From the NCBI GenBank assembly GCA_016744315.1, contig JADGER010000002.1:1-59470 (forward strand): a stretch of 59,470 nt of DNA. Reading direction: 5' to 3'. The notes beneath the pieces were generated by a model. The model was not told where the DNA came from and ran no database searches. It was given only the letters and a program-made list of their open reading frames with translations. Below are positions 37,574-46,280 of this stretch, piece by piece; position 1 is the first letter of the stretch, and every line of letters starts with the position of its first letter. This DNA is from Sulfurovaceae bacterium (GTDB lineage: Bacteria; Campylobacterota; Campylobacteria; Campylobacterales; Sulfurovaceae). The translations under genes and the position numbers were made by a program.

Positions 37574-39013
37574 TTATATTTGTTGGGCTTTATTCTTCTT
37601 ACCAATAGTAAGAAGATCCCAAACAAGATAGATAAATCCTACGAGCGTAACAACACCCATAATAGTTCTCCAAAGCTGTGCTTGAATATACCAAGGAAGC
37701 TCTTGAGCTACAAAGAATGCATTCCAAGTACCACCTAATTCAGCTCTCTCTACAAGTACTTGTTCATATCCAGCAATAGTCAAGGCAACAGTCATTCCCA
37801 ATACACCAAAAGTGATAAGAAAAATTCCCATTTTTGAATTGAAGTTCATCTTCATTTTTTCAACACCATGAGCTTTTTGCACACCATAATACATCATACC
37901 AATAAGGATAGTTGCATACGCACCAAAGAACGATAAGTGACCGTGAGCAGCTGTAAACTGTGTACCATGTGTATAAATATTAACTTGTGGTAGCGTATGG
38001 AAGAAACCCCAAACACCAGCACCAAGGAAGTTACCAAATGCATTTGTCACAATCCACGCCATAGCAGGACTATTAGTAACAACATTACCTTCTTCACCTC
38101 TACCATGTGCTTCACCTTGCTCTTTACCCCAATCATAAAGGACATGAACAAACATAGCAATCAAAGGAACAGGTTCTAATGATGAAAATAATGCACCAAT
38201 TTCCCACCAGTATTCAGGTGTACCGATCCAGAAATAGTGATGCCCTAAACCAAGTATTCCTGATCCAAAGAGCATCAATACTTCAATCCATAGCCACATT
38301 TCAACAATCTCTCGTTTTGCACCTATAAGTTTAATCAAAGCGTACGCTGCGAGTGTTCCTACAAATACTTCCCAAGTAGCTTCAACCCAAAGGTGTATTA
38401 CCCACCACCACCAGAACTGATCCATAGAAATATTATCTGTAAAGAACATACCAGCAAGATATAAACCAGCTAGAGCCATTAAGTTGGCAACCATAACTGT
38501 CATAATACCTGTTTGTTTACCAGCCATATAAGAGGCAAAAACATTGTAATAGAAAATAAGAACAACAACAACGATACCGATATCAGCCCATCTAGGTGCT
38601 TCGATATACTCACGACCTTCGTGAATCAACCAGATACTAGCTTCCGTACCAGAACCAACTTGAACAAAGATATAAACAAGAACAACAACTGTAACAGCAG
38701 CAGTAAGTACCCAAAATCCAAGTTTACCAAGTTTGATACCAACAGTCTCTACGCCAGTCTCATCAGTAATCATCATATATACAGAACCGATCATCGCATA
38801 AAGCATCCATACTATTAGTGCATTAATATGCACCATTCTAGCTACAGAGAAATCAAAAAGTTCAAATAAAAATCCAGGAACCAAGAACTGAAAAGCAGCA
38901 ATAAGCCCCATAAGAAGTTGTGCCCCAAAGAGTATAATAGCTACCCTAAAGTACATCATTCCTAGCTTTTGTCCTTCGTTAGTGAACGAATTTGTTTTAA
39001 TACTAGCGAGCAT
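37574..39013 (-). CDS. norB: Nitric oxide reductase catalytic subunit NorB (cNOR)
   Basis: 479 residues, twelve transmembrane helices of the haem-copper oxidase superfamily. It reduces 2 NO to N2O in the inner membrane. Ligands visible: the low-spin His in ARMVHINALIVWML, active-site HLWVEATWEVF with both Glu residues typical of cNOR, the GHHYFWIG FeB His pair, and the TAAHGHLSFFGAY haem His pair. It has no N-terminal quinol-oxidase extension, so it should need NorC. It overlaps norC by 11 bases. Confidence 0.96.
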   Translation of the reverse strand: MLASIKTNSFTNEGQKLGMMYFRVAIILFGAQLLMGLIAAFQFLVPGFLFELFDFSVARMVHINALIVWMLYAMIGSVYMMITDETGVETVGIKLGKLGFWVLTAAVTVVVLVYIFVQVGSGTEASIWLIHEGREYIEAPRWADIGIVVVVLIFYYNVFASYMAGKQTGIMTVMVANLMALAGLYLAGMFFTDNISMDQFWWWWVIHLWVEATWEVFVGTLAAYALIKLIGAKREIVEMWLWIEVLMLFGSGILGLGHHYFWIGTPEYWWEIGALFSSLEPVPLIAMFVHVLYDWGKEQGEAHGRGEEGNVVTNSPAMAWIVTNAFGNFLGAGVWGFFHTLPQVNIYTHGTQFTAAHGHLSFFGAYATILIGMMYYGVQKAHGVEKMKMNFNSKMGIFLITFGVLGMTVALTIAGYEQVLVERAELGGTWNAFFVAQELPWYIQAQLWRTIMGVVTLVGFIYLVWDLLTIGKKNKAQQI

Positions 39014-39815
39014 TAGAGCCTCCTACTTTGAATTGATCAACTGATTTAGAGAAGTTTCTAGGGAAACCATTTGTGTCGATACTACTCATATGTTTCAAGA
39101 ATGCAACTAAACCTTTAGCCTCATCTGCTGTGATAGCAAGTTCTGGCATCATTCGCTCATGAGTTGGATAAGATGATGGAAATCTTAAGAATATAGCCAT
39201 CGCCTCTTCTTTAGTAAGCATTTTCCCATTAGCAATATCAATTTTCATATCTTTAATAAGCTGATTATCTTCATCACTAACTGCTTTACCTGCTTCAATT
39301 CTTTCTACTAGTTTTGATGGTAACATACTAGAAATCATAGACACCATTACGCCTTTTGTATCCCATGCAGGATCTAACCATGATTTAGTAAGATCTGGAG
39401 CAAAATAAGCACCATTACCAAGAAGTGTATGACAATTCATGCAGTTTTTTGCTTGTGATGTAAGTTTTCCAAGATGCAGTAAATCTGCAGCCTCTTCTTC
39501 TGTCCATTCTTTACCAAAAAATAGCTCTTTCTCTTCAAATGATGAAGTTCCATTTGCATCTTTACCACCAATAATAGGTATTTCACTCCCTCTTTGTTTG
39601 TTCATCTCATAAGTAATCTTATAATTGATTACTGTTGGAGCTGGAACTCTTTTGGTTGTTCCTGCTTTAAGATCTTCATCTGTACCCATACTAATTTGTC
39701 CAAGTGTGTCAAATGACAACCAGATAAGTAATATAACTGCAAATCCAGTTACCCAAGCTGCTGATCGTCTCCAGAATGGAATACTCGTCCATACTGAAAC
39801 ATTTTTCTTAGCCAT
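39003..39815 (-). CDS. norC: Nitric oxide reductase cytochrome c subunit NorC, extended form
   Basis: 270 residues, against about 150 in classic NorC. One membrane anchor (AAWVTGFAVILLIWLSF, about 19-35) is followed by a periplasmic domain with CMNCH at 125-129, HTLLGNGAYFAPDLT and the Met ligand region PTHERMMPEL. The extra length lies between the anchor and the haem motif (about 45-120) and in the segment after the haem motif. It passes electrons to NorB. RBS GGAGGAGAC precedes the ATG. Confidence 0.93.
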   Translation of the reverse strand: MAKKNVSVWTSIPFWRRSAAWVTGFAVILLIWLSFDTLGQISMGTDEDLKAGTTKRVPAPTVINYKITYEMNKQRGSEIPIIGGKDANGTSSFEEKELFFGKEWTEEEAADLLHLGKLTSQAKNCMNCHTLLGNGAYFAPDLTKSWLDPAWDTKGVMVSMISSMLPSKLVERIEAGKAVSDEDNQLIKDMKIDIANGKMLTKEEAMAIFLRFPSSYPTHERMMPELAITADEAKGLVAFLKHMSSIDTNGFPRNFSKSVDQFKVGGSNAR

Positions 39816-39826
39816 GTCTCCTCCTT

Positions 39827-40177
39827 TTATTGTTGTTGCTGTAGTGTTTCATCACTATCATCATATCTCTTAGCAGACTCTTCTATCAAATAAAAATAGA
39901 GATGAGGAATAAAAAGATACGCTAACATCGTAACCATCAATACTTTAGTAGTAAAGTTGCCACTATGAATCATGACAGAAAGATCATACAAGCAGTAAGT
40001 TTGTAATGCCCAAAACACATATCCTAAAGGCATCCACTTTTTAGAGAAAAATCCCATTTTTGAAAGTGTGATAAGAGCTGCATACCCTACCCCAAATAGT
40101 AACACAAGTGTTGACTCTACAAATATAGGGAGAAATTGGTCGATCGCTATCTCAGGTCTCAAAACGGTATTTTCCAT
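39827..40177 (-). CDS. Membrane protein of the nor operon (116 aa), function unknown
   Basis: Starts at ATG 40177, behind AAAGGATAAGCGT. An in-frame ATG 33 bases earlier lacks a binding site. Three to four hydrophobic segments follow MENTVLRPEIAIDQFLPIFV. No haem or metal motif is seen. It is the first gene after the FNR-like promoter and ends 12 bases before norC, so it must be made with NO reductase. It may be an assembly or electron-transfer accessory. No characterised family is recognised. Confidence 0.75.
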   Translation of the reverse strand: MENTVLRPEIAIDQFLPIFVESTLVLLFGVGYAALITLSKMGFFSKKWMPLGYVFWALQTYCLYDLSVMIHSGNFTTKVLMVTMLAYLFIPHLYFYLIEESAKRYDDSDETLQQQQ

Positions 40178-40219
40178 ACGCTTATCCTTTAGTATACTTA
40201 ATTTACACAAGCATACTGA

Positions 40220-40261
40220 ATTATGACACTTTATAAGTTAAAAATGATTGACACACATCAA
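40220..40261 (-). promoter_or_regulatory. FNR/NNR-type promoter of the nor-nir operon
   Basis: TTGATGTGTGTCAA (leftward strand, 40248-40261) matches the Crp/Fnr-type consensus TTGAT-N4-ATCAA with one mismatch. CATAAT at 40220-40225 is a plausible -10. With a start near 40213 the box centre falls at -41.5, the standard class II activator position. The regulator could be FNR, NNR/DNR or another family member. Confidence 0.65.
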
Positions 40262-40336
40262 GGAATAGATAAAAAGCAATAAAGAGAAATCAGTTATATA
40301 ATTTTATTTTATTTTAAGCAATAGAGTTCTTACACT

Positions 40337-40702
40337 CTATTTTATAATACATCTAGCAGAATGAAATTCTCTTATATAATTTGGAGAAGCAAAGTTGTCT
40401 CCGTTTATAACCCAATTATTAGATTTTTGAATAATTACACTCTGTGCTACTTTTCGTTGCATTCTACTCTCACAAATAACTATTTTATCAGCCTCAAATG
40501 CCTCTTTGACTTCAGACATTCTACTTGTTGTCACATAAAAATGAGACGCTATAAAAAATGAGAGTATAAGAAAAACCGATAGAGTCCCTTTTTTTAAAGA
40601 ACTTTTTGCCATAAATGGTCGAGTTGTCACAAAAAGTGTAATAAGCATAATTATAAAAGCCATTACTAAATAACCACCCTCTAGAGTAAGGAATTGTTGC
40701 AT
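40337..40702 (-). CDS. Membrane-anchored protein (121 aa), FNR-box controlled
   Basis: Begins MQQFLTLEGGYLVMAFIIML. Two hydrophobic helices (about 11-26 and 42-57) are followed by a probably periplasmic domain of some 60 residues with two cysteines (VICESRM, SARCIIK) that could form a disulfide. No known domain is recognised. It is transcribed alone toward the nor operon from the intergenic region holding a perfect FNR box. AAAGG lies 9 bases before the ATG. Confidence 0.7.
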   Translation of the reverse strand: MQQFLTLEGGYLVMAFIIMLITLFVTTRPFMAKSSLKKGTLSVFLILSFFIASHFYVTTSRMSEVKEAFEADKIVICESRMQRKVAQSVIIQKSNNWVINGDNFASPNYIREFHSARCIIK

Positions 40703-40763
40703 TAAAGTATACCTTTTTTTAAATTTATTAAATTAATGATAACACAAAAATGATTTGAGCAAA

Positions 40764-40777
40764 TTGATACTTATCAA
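40764..40777. promoter_or_regulatory. Perfect FNR-type box between divergent small-protein genes
   Basis: TTGATACTTATCAA is an exact TTGAT-N4-ATCAA palindrome. Rightward, TATACT at 40800-40805 places the box at -41.5 for a start near 40812. Leftward, TATCAT (40736-40741) does the same for a start near 40729. One site may therefore drive both directions under low oxygen or NO. Confidence 0.72.
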
Positions 40778-40833
40778 GCATACTTTGGATAAAATTCTCT
40801 ATACTCTAAAACAAAAAATAAGGTCATATACTA

Positions 40834-41208
40834 ATGAAAAAATATCTATTTTTATTTCTTACTTTAGCATTTATATTTTTAGGAATTTCAGCCTATATTC
40901 AAGCCAAACCTGAAGCAAGAAATGATCGAATATATAATAAGGTCAAAGAACATAGTCCCTATTATCTACAAAAACGACTCAGTGGTATTACAATACTTAG
41001 CAAAGAAAATGAAGATTTCAAAAGAAAACCCACAAGTATGAAATTTTATCTAATTTTTGATAGTTTACAAAAAGAGTGGGGTAAAACACATCTTAAACTT
41101 ACAAATACAGAACTTATAATTCTTGACAATAATGGTACACACAAAGATACAATTAAATTACAAAATGAAGATGAAGTAAGCTTTATCCGAACATTTTACG
41201 GAGTCTAA
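40834..41208 (+). CDS. Exported small protein (124 aa), FNR-box controlled, function unknown
   Basis: A signal peptide or anchor (KKYLFLFLTLAFIFLGISAY) precedes a soluble domain of about 100 residues, with a helical part rich in Lys and a beta-rich C-terminal half (KLTNTELIILDNNGTHKD). No cysteine or haem motif is seen. It is one base from the next small gene and has a perfect FNR box 57 bases upstream, so it belongs to the nor-linked regulon. No family is recognised. Confidence 0.72.
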   Translation: MKKYLFLFLTLAFIFLGISAYIQAKPEARNDRIYNKVKEHSPYYLQKRLSGITILSKENEDFKRKPTSMKFYLIFDSLQKEWGKTHLKLTNTELIILDNNGTHKDTIKLQNEDEVSFIRTFYGV

Positions 41209-41209
41209 T

Positions 41210-41404
41210 ATGCAAAGTTTAGATATAATACTTACCTTAGTATTTAGTAGTGTGATGATTGTCTTTATGATTTTTCCTGCTATGAAAACAACAGAGTGGA
41301 TAGAGAGTAAAATTACTATTAATGAAAAATGGCACAATCCTATGATGTTGGGTTTTATCCTTCTCTTTTCTCTCTCTATTGGGGTCTTTTTACGCTTCGC
41401 TTAA
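41210..41404 (+). CDS. Small two-helix membrane protein (64 aa)
   Basis: Begins one base after the previous stop. Two hydrophobic helices, about residues 5-24 (ILTLVFSSVMIVFMIFPAM) and 45-62 (MMLGFILLFSLSIGVFLRF), flank a charged 20-residue loop (EWIESKITINEKW). It is surely co-expressed with the 124-residue exported protein, and the two may form a membrane complex. The family is unknown to me. Confidence 0.7.
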   Translation: MQSLDIILTLVFSSVMIVFMIFPAMKTTEWIESKITINEKWHNPMMLGFILLFSLSIGVFLRFA

Positions 41405-41474
41405 GATAATAATCAATATTTAACCATCTATTAGCTACTATTAACTTCTAATTTTTGGCTTAAATGGAGTAGCA

Positions 41475-42392
41475 ATGAATCAAGCAAAATATATATGGAT
41501 GAATGGTAAGTTAGTACCTTGGCAAGAGGCAACTACACATGTACTTTCACACACACTTCACTATGGAAATGGTGTTATAGAAGGAACAAAAGCCTATAAA
41601 ACAGCTGATGGTTATGCTATTTTCCGTTTGAATGATCATACAAAAAGACTCAAAGAGTCTGCTAAAATGACACTTATAGATATTCCTTACAGTGTAGAAG
41701 AACTTAATAATGCACAGATTGACCTTTTGCGTCAAAATGAGTTTGAAGGCGATAATGTTTATTTGCGTCCTTTTGCATTTTTGGGTTATGGTGTTATGGG
41801 TGTGTATCATAAGGATGCTCCTGTGGAGACTGTTTTAGCAGCGTGGGAATGGGGTGCATACCTTGGTGAAGAAGGTCTAGAAAAAGGTATTAAACTTAAA
41901 ATTGCTTCTATGACAAGACCAGCAAATACATCTAATATGGGCAAAGCAAAAGCAACAGCAAACTATCTTAATAGCCAAATGGCAAAATTTGAAGCTATTG
42001 ATTGTGGTTATGACGAAGCACTTTTATTAGATGATCAAGGCTATGTTGCAGAAGCTAGTGGTGCATGTTTCTTTATGATAAAAGATGGTATATTTATTTC
42101 TCCTCCAAATGATAATTCCCTAGAATCTATTACACAAAAGATGGTTATAGAACTTGCTCAAGACTTAGGCTATACAGTTATAAGACGCAAGATCACAAGA
42201 GAAGAACTTTATGTAGCAGACGAAGCTTTCCTCACAGGGACAGCAGCAGAGATAACACCTGTACGAAATATAGATGCAAGAATCATAGGCGAAGGCTTTA
42301 GAGGAAAAATCACTGAAGAGATACAAAGCACTTATTTTGATATAGTCTTTGGACGCAATGAAAAATACAAACACTATCTAACATATATTTAG
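41475..42392 (+). CDS. ilvE: Branched-chain amino acid aminotransferase IlvE
   Basis: 305 residues, fold-type IV PLP enzyme. Catalyses the last step of leucine, isoleucine and valine synthesis. MNQAKYIWMNGKLVPW, HYGNGVIEGTKAY, KATANYLNSQMAK with the Schiff-base lysine, and EALLLDDQGYVAEASG are characteristic, as is LTGTAAEITPV. Start ATG has TGGAGTA upstream. The SPFH gene follows after 32 bases. Confidence 0.95.
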   Translation: MNQAKYIWMNGKLVPWQEATTHVLSHTLHYGNGVIEGTKAYKTADGYAIFRLNDHTKRLKESAKMTLIDIPYSVEELNNAQIDLLRQNEFEGDNVYLRPFAFLGYGVMGVYHKDAPVETVLAAWEWGAYLGEEGLEKGIKLKIASMTRPANTSNMGKAKATANYLNSQMAKFEAIDCGYDEALLLDDQGYVAEASGACFFMIKDGIFISPPNDNSLESITQKMVIELAQDLGYTVIRRKITREELYVADEAFLTGTAAEITPVRNIDARIIGEGFRGKITEEIQSTYFDIVFGRNEKYKHYLTYI

Positions 42393-42424
42393 TATAATCA
42401 CAAAAAATTTAAGGACATAAAAAA

Positions 42425-43582
42425 ATGCCAGCAGATATGAATGACTATTTTAAGAAAAAGAAGCCTAGTGGCTCTAACAATGGGAACAACAAAGGGAATG
42501 GAAATAACGGAGGTGGACTAAAGATGAATAACACTGGTGGAGGTGGTGGAAACACACCTCTAAGCAAAGCAATGCCTTGGCTTATTACACTTGGTGTTAT
42601 TGCTTTTGCCTTTATCTCTTTTAAGCCTTTTACTATTATTAATTCTGGTGAAGTCGGAATCAAAGTAAATACAGGTAAATTTGAACAAACACCTCTTCAC
42701 GCGGGTTTACACTTTTTTATACCAGTACTTCAAAAGATTATTCCTGTAAATACTCGTATTAGACTTATTACATATAGTGATTTAAGCACTGGTGAATTAG
42801 GTGATGATTATAGAGGTTTCGAAGGTGGACTTAGACGAAATCCTGCTATTACAGTACTTGATAAAAGAGGTCTAACAGTTAATATAGATTTAGCTGTTCA
42901 ATATAGACTCAAAGCAGAATCAGCTCCAGCGACTATTGAAAAATGGGGTTCTAGCTGGGAAGAAAAAATTATTAACTCTAAAGTAAGAGAAGTAGTAAGA
43001 GATGTTGTAGGACAATATACAGCAGAACAACTTCCAGAGATGCGTAATCAAATTGCAGCAGCAATAGAAGTTAAGGTCAAAGAGAGTGTAGATATGCTCC
43101 CTAATAAACCTGTAATTCTTACATCTGTAGAACTAAGAACTATTAATCTACCTCCTAAGATTAAAGACCAAATTGAAAGAGTACAGATTGCAAAGCAAGA
43201 TGTAACCATAGCAGAACAGCAAAAAGAAAGATCCAAACAAGAAGCACTAACCAAAGCTGAAATAGCAAAAGGTGAAGCTGAGAGAAATAGAATTGAAGCA
43301 CAAGGTGAAGCAGATAAAATTCGTATCGAAGCAGAAGAGCAAGCCAAAGCAAACAAACTTATATCTCAGTCACTTACAGCACAACTTATAGAATTAGAGC
43401 AGATTAAAACCCAAGGGAAGTTTAACGAAGCACTTAAAGTCAATAGAAATGCACAAATATTCTTAACTCCTGGTGGAGCAGTACCAAATATTTGGGTTGA
43501 TTCAAAAAGTAAATCAAATAATAGTAAGACGGAAACAGAGAATATTGTAAGCCGAATGGAAACACCACAAAATGGAAATTAA
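42425..43582 (+). CDS. SPFH/prohibitin-family membrane protein (HflK-like)
   Basis: 385 residues. An Asn/Gly-rich, low-complexity N terminus (about 15-45) and one transmembrane helix (about 50-67, WLITLGVIAFAFISF) precede an SPFH domain that begins NSGEVGIKVNTGKFEQ. A long charged coiled coil follows (about 255-320, rich in Glu/Lys/Ala). Members scaffold membrane microdomains or hold the FtsH protease (HflK/HflC). It overlaps hisIE by 11 bases. Confidence 0.88.
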   Translation: MPADMNDYFKKKKPSGSNNGNNKGNGNNGGGLKMNNTGGGGGNTPLSKAMPWLITLGVIAFAFISFKPFTIINSGEVGIKVNTGKFEQTPLHAGLHFFIPVLQKIIPVNTRIRLITYSDLSTGELGDDYRGFEGGLRRNPAITVLDKRGLTVNIDLAVQYRLKAESAPATIEKWGSSWEEKIINSKVREVVRDVVGQYTAEQLPEMRNQIAAAIEVKVKESVDMLPNKPVILTSVELRTINLPPKIKDQIERVQIAKQDVTIAEQQKERSKQEALTKAEIAKGEAERNRIEAQGEADKIRIEAEEQAKANKLISQSLTAQLIELEQIKTQGKFNEALKVNRNAQIFLTPGGAVPNIWVDSKSKSNNSKTETENIVSRMETPQNGN

Positions 43583-44231
43583 TTGGAATAAAAATCCTCT
43601 TATCCCTGCTATAGCTCAAGATGAAAAGAACAATGAAGTACTTATGTTAGCGTATATGAATGAAGAAGCATATACTCTAACTCTTTCAACTGGATATGCT
43701 CACTACTTTAGCAGAAGTAAACAACGCATCTGGAAAAAAGGTGAGAGTTCAGGGCATACACAAAAAGTGAGTGATATGCTCCTTGATTGTGACGCAGATA
43801 CACTTATACTCAAAATTGAGCAAAAAGGTGTAGCCTGTCATACTGGTCGAAAAAGTTGTTTTTTTACCTCTGTGATGCAAGATAAAATCATAGCCCAAAA
43901 AGAAGTAGATACAGATGCTCTCTATGGTGTAGTTGATACACTCTATCATACTATACTAGAACGCAAAAGTGATACTATAAGTAAAAAATCATGGACAAAA
44001 AAATTGCTTAATGATAAAGCTTTACTTCTTTCAAAAATTCGTGAAGAGGCTGATGAAGTCTGTGTCGCGATAGATGAAGAGAGTGATAAGCAAGTTATTT
44101 ATGAATCAGCTGATCTTTTGTATCATACACTTGTTGGTTTAGGTCTACGAGAGATTAGTCCTGATAGAGTCAAACAAGAATTAGCAAGAAGATTTGGAAT
44201 GAGTGGAATAGAAGAAAAAGAGAGTCGATAA
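43572..44231 (+). CDS. hisI: Bifunctional phosphoribosyl-AMP cyclohydrolase / phosphoribosyl-ATP pyrophosphatase HisIE
   Basis: 219 residues joining two histidine-pathway steps. The N-terminal HisI half has MLAYMNEEAYTLTLSTGYAH, LLDCDADTLILKIEQ and the zinc ligands in GVACHTGRKSCFF. The C-terminal HisE half (about 115-210) has LLSKIREEADEVCVAI and YESADLLYHTLVGL. It starts inside the SPFH gene, so it is translationally coupled to it. Confidence 0.95.
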   Translation: MEINWNKNPLIPAIAQDEKNNEVLMLAYMNEEAYTLTLSTGYAHYFSRSKQRIWKKGESSGHTQKVSDMLLDCDADTLILKIEQKGVACHTGRKSCFFTSVMQDKIIAQKEVDTDALYGVVDTLYHTILERKSDTISKKSWTKKLLNDKALLLSKIREEADEVCVAIDEESDKQVIYESADLLYHTLVGLGLREISPDRVKQELARRFGMSGIEEKESR

Positions 44232-44233
44232 GA

Positions 44234-44254
44234 AATACCCCAAAGAGGGGTATT
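44234..44254. terminator. Bidirectional terminator between hisIE and the outer-membrane protein gene
   Basis: AATACCCC/GGGGTATT forms an 8-base perfect stem with the loop AAAGA in the 28-base gap between convergent genes. It is followed by TATTATTGT on the plus strand and by AT-rich sequence on the other. Confidence 0.65.
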
Positions 44255-44259
44255 ATTGT

Positions 44260-44865
44260 CTAAAAGTGGTAATTTACACCAACAGTATACGAGTTTGCTA
44301 CTGTGTCATCATCTATCATATCAAAAGAGCTATCATCATAAAGTTTTCTAAAGTCTGCAAATATACTTACACTATCTGAAACCATAGCATTTAAACCAAT
44401 ACCATATTGAATACCTGCTTCAGAAGCAGAAGTTCCATCATCAATAGTAAACTCTCCATATCCCAAAAGTGCATACACAGCAAATTTATCATAGTTATAT
44501 TGTGGTTTAAGATATAAACCAATGTTTGACATATCAATACTATCTACATCTACTTCTAGACCTCTTGTATCAACAGTTACATCACTCATACTTGCTGTAT
44601 ATCGACCCTCAACTGCTAAATACTTATTAAAGTTATATCCTACTGTAGCACTCAATGAACTCATTGCACGAGTATCTACATCTGCTTTGTCAAGACCCAT
44701 TTGTAGACATGAATATCCTAGTCCAACATAAAAAGCTGTTGCTTCAACCTCGATAACTGCAGGTATTGCAATAATTGGTTCTTCAACAGGAGCAATATCT
44801 CCACCTGCATACGAATATGCTGAACCTAGTAGCATAAGTGCTACAAATTTATTCATAATTTTCAT
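44260..44865 (-). CDS. Outer-membrane beta-barrel protein (201 aa)
   Basis: Signal peptide (MNKFVALMLLGSAYSYA), then alternating hydrophobic/polar strands such as TAFYVGLGYSCL, LSATVGYNFNKYLAVEGRY and KFAVYALLGYGEF. It ends in NSYTVGVNYHF, with the terminal aromatic residue needed for barrel assembly. It is of OmpW/OmpX or Opa-like size, about eight strands. The function (adhesin, porin or structural) cannot be assigned. AAGGA lies 7 bases before the ATG. Confidence 0.8.
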   Translation of the reverse strand: MKIMNKFVALMLLGSAYSYAGGDIAPVEEPIIAIPAVIEVEATAFYVGLGYSCLQMGLDKADVDTRAMSSLSATVGYNFNKYLAVEGRYTASMSDVTVDTRGLEVDVDSIDMSNIGLYLKPQYNYDKFAVYALLGYGEFTIDDGTSASEAGIQYGIGLNAMVSDSVSIFADFRKLYDDSSFDMIDDDTVANSYTVGVNYHF

Positions 44866-44922
44866 TATTTTTCCTTAATTTTTTATAGTATGATTTATTA
44901 TAGCATACTCTTTGTTAAGAAT

Positions 44923-46257
44923 TTAAGATTCTTCTTTCTTCTGAAATAAAGAAACTTCAATACCCTCTTCATCTTTAATTCCTTGTACTGTAAAATAAAA
45001 CCAAAGAATAGTCCCATATACAAAGATAGAGAGCATAACAACACCTGTTGTCACCACTTCGAAAAGCTCTTTATGCTCAAAGGTCTCAGGAATAAGATGT
45101 ACAAGAATAATAGATAATGCCCCTTTCATTCCACTAAAAGTCAAAATAAACCACCCTTGAACACCTACAGGTTTAATGATATTAAAGCGTTGCCCTAAAA
45201 AAGCAAATTTTGCCATTGATAATGCACGAATAATAGTTGTAATTAAAAACATACTTATTATTTCTACTCTATACTCCCACATCTTATCAAAATCAACCAT
45301 CTCAGCCAATACAAAAAAGATCATAACCGCAGCAATATATCCAAACTCTTTTGCCATATCATAGATATATTCTAATCTTTCATTTGTTGTAGCACGAATA
45401 CCTTCTAATCGCACCTTACGCAAAAAGTTTTTTGTTTTACCCATAGTTTTTGACTTTCTATGTGCAACAATATCCATATCTATCCATGCTTTTGTAGCAA
45501 TAATTGCTGTAATAAGTGTGAGAATACCACTTATATGCATATGTTCTGCAACAACATAAGCGGTATAAGCTTCAATTACAAAAACAAAAAATTCTCCTCT
45601 TTTATCATTAAAAAGCTTCATGAGCATATAAAAAATAAACCCTAATCCCATACCAATACCTATACTAATAATAAATACTCGCAAGGCATTAAATGAAGCC
45701 TCACTTGCTACTATTTCTCCGCTCATCATCCAAGGAAGACCAATAAAGAAAAAGGCAATTACAGCAGTAGCATCATTACCCAAGGATTCACCCTCTATAA
45801 GTACTTTAAGCTGATGAGATATACCATCAAACCGTGAAAGTATAGATTGTACACTTACTGCGTCAGTAGCCATATTGATAGCAAATAACGAAACATATGC
45901 ACCCAAACTTAGTCCTTCAAATATATCCAAATAATAAAGGCTTGCTCCTGCTAAAATGGAAAGCGATACCGAAATAACAGCAAGATAAAATATTTCCCAA
46001 GAATATTTTTGGATGTCGCTAAAATGTAAATGTAATGCATCTCCCATAAATATAAGAGGAATACAAAAAATCACAATTGTATCAAAATGGGGTTTTAGAT
46101 CCAAAGGAACAGCAATAGGAAGGTAATGATAGATTAGATACGAACCTATAAGGAGTAAAAATACGGATGGTATCTTTAGTTTGCCTGCAATTGCATCTGA
46201 TACAACTACCAAGCCTAATATTGTAATCAAAATAATCTCTGGTGAAAAATTATGCAT
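44923..46257 (-). CDS. Na+/H+ antiporter of the CPA1 family
   Basis: 444 residues with about twelve transmembrane helices. INMATDAVSVQSIL and IEGESLGNDATAVIAFFF are the ion-binding motifs of CPA1 exchangers (normally TDPVAV and EGESLFNDG), and TFSGMKGALSI corresponds to the conserved GxRGA segment. It exchanges cytoplasmic Na+ or K+ for H+, serving pH and salt homeostasis. Here Ala-Asp-Ala replaces the usual Pro-containing motif, a variation seen in the wider family. It lies 23 bases downstream of the penicillin-binding protein gene. Confidence 0.88.
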   Translation of the reverse strand: MHNFSPEIILITILGLVVVSDAIAGKLKIPSVFLLLIGSYLIYHYLPIAVPLDLKPHFDTIVIFCIPLIFMGDALHLHFSDIQKYSWEIFYLAVISVSLSILAGASLYYLDIFEGLSLGAYVSLFAINMATDAVSVQSILSRFDGISHQLKVLIEGESLGNDATAVIAFFFIGLPWMMSGEIVASEASFNALRVFIISIGIGMGLGFIFYMLMKLFNDKRGEFFVFVIEAYTAYVVAEHMHISGILTLITAIIATKAWIDMDIVAHRKSKTMGKTKNFLRKVRLEGIRATTNERLEYIYDMAKEFGYIAAVMIFFVLAEMVDFDKMWEYRVEIISMFLITTIIRALSMAKFAFLGQRFNIIKPVGVQGWFILTFSGMKGALSIILVHLIPETFEHKELFEVVTTGVVMLSIFVYGTILWFYFTVQGIKDEEGIEVSLFQKKEES

Positions 46258-46280
46258 AATACCTCTTTATTTTTTGTAGA

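Noticed and set aside
40178-40210. A longer 127-residue form of the first nor-operon protein
   Set aside because: The upstream ATG lacks a binding site and would leave almost no room after the predicted transcription start near 40213; ATG 40177 has AAAGGA.
42445-42663. Proline-rich reverse-strand frame opposite the SPFH gene
   Set aside because: It is the mirror of the Asn/Gly codon repeats of the real gene and has no ribosome binding site.
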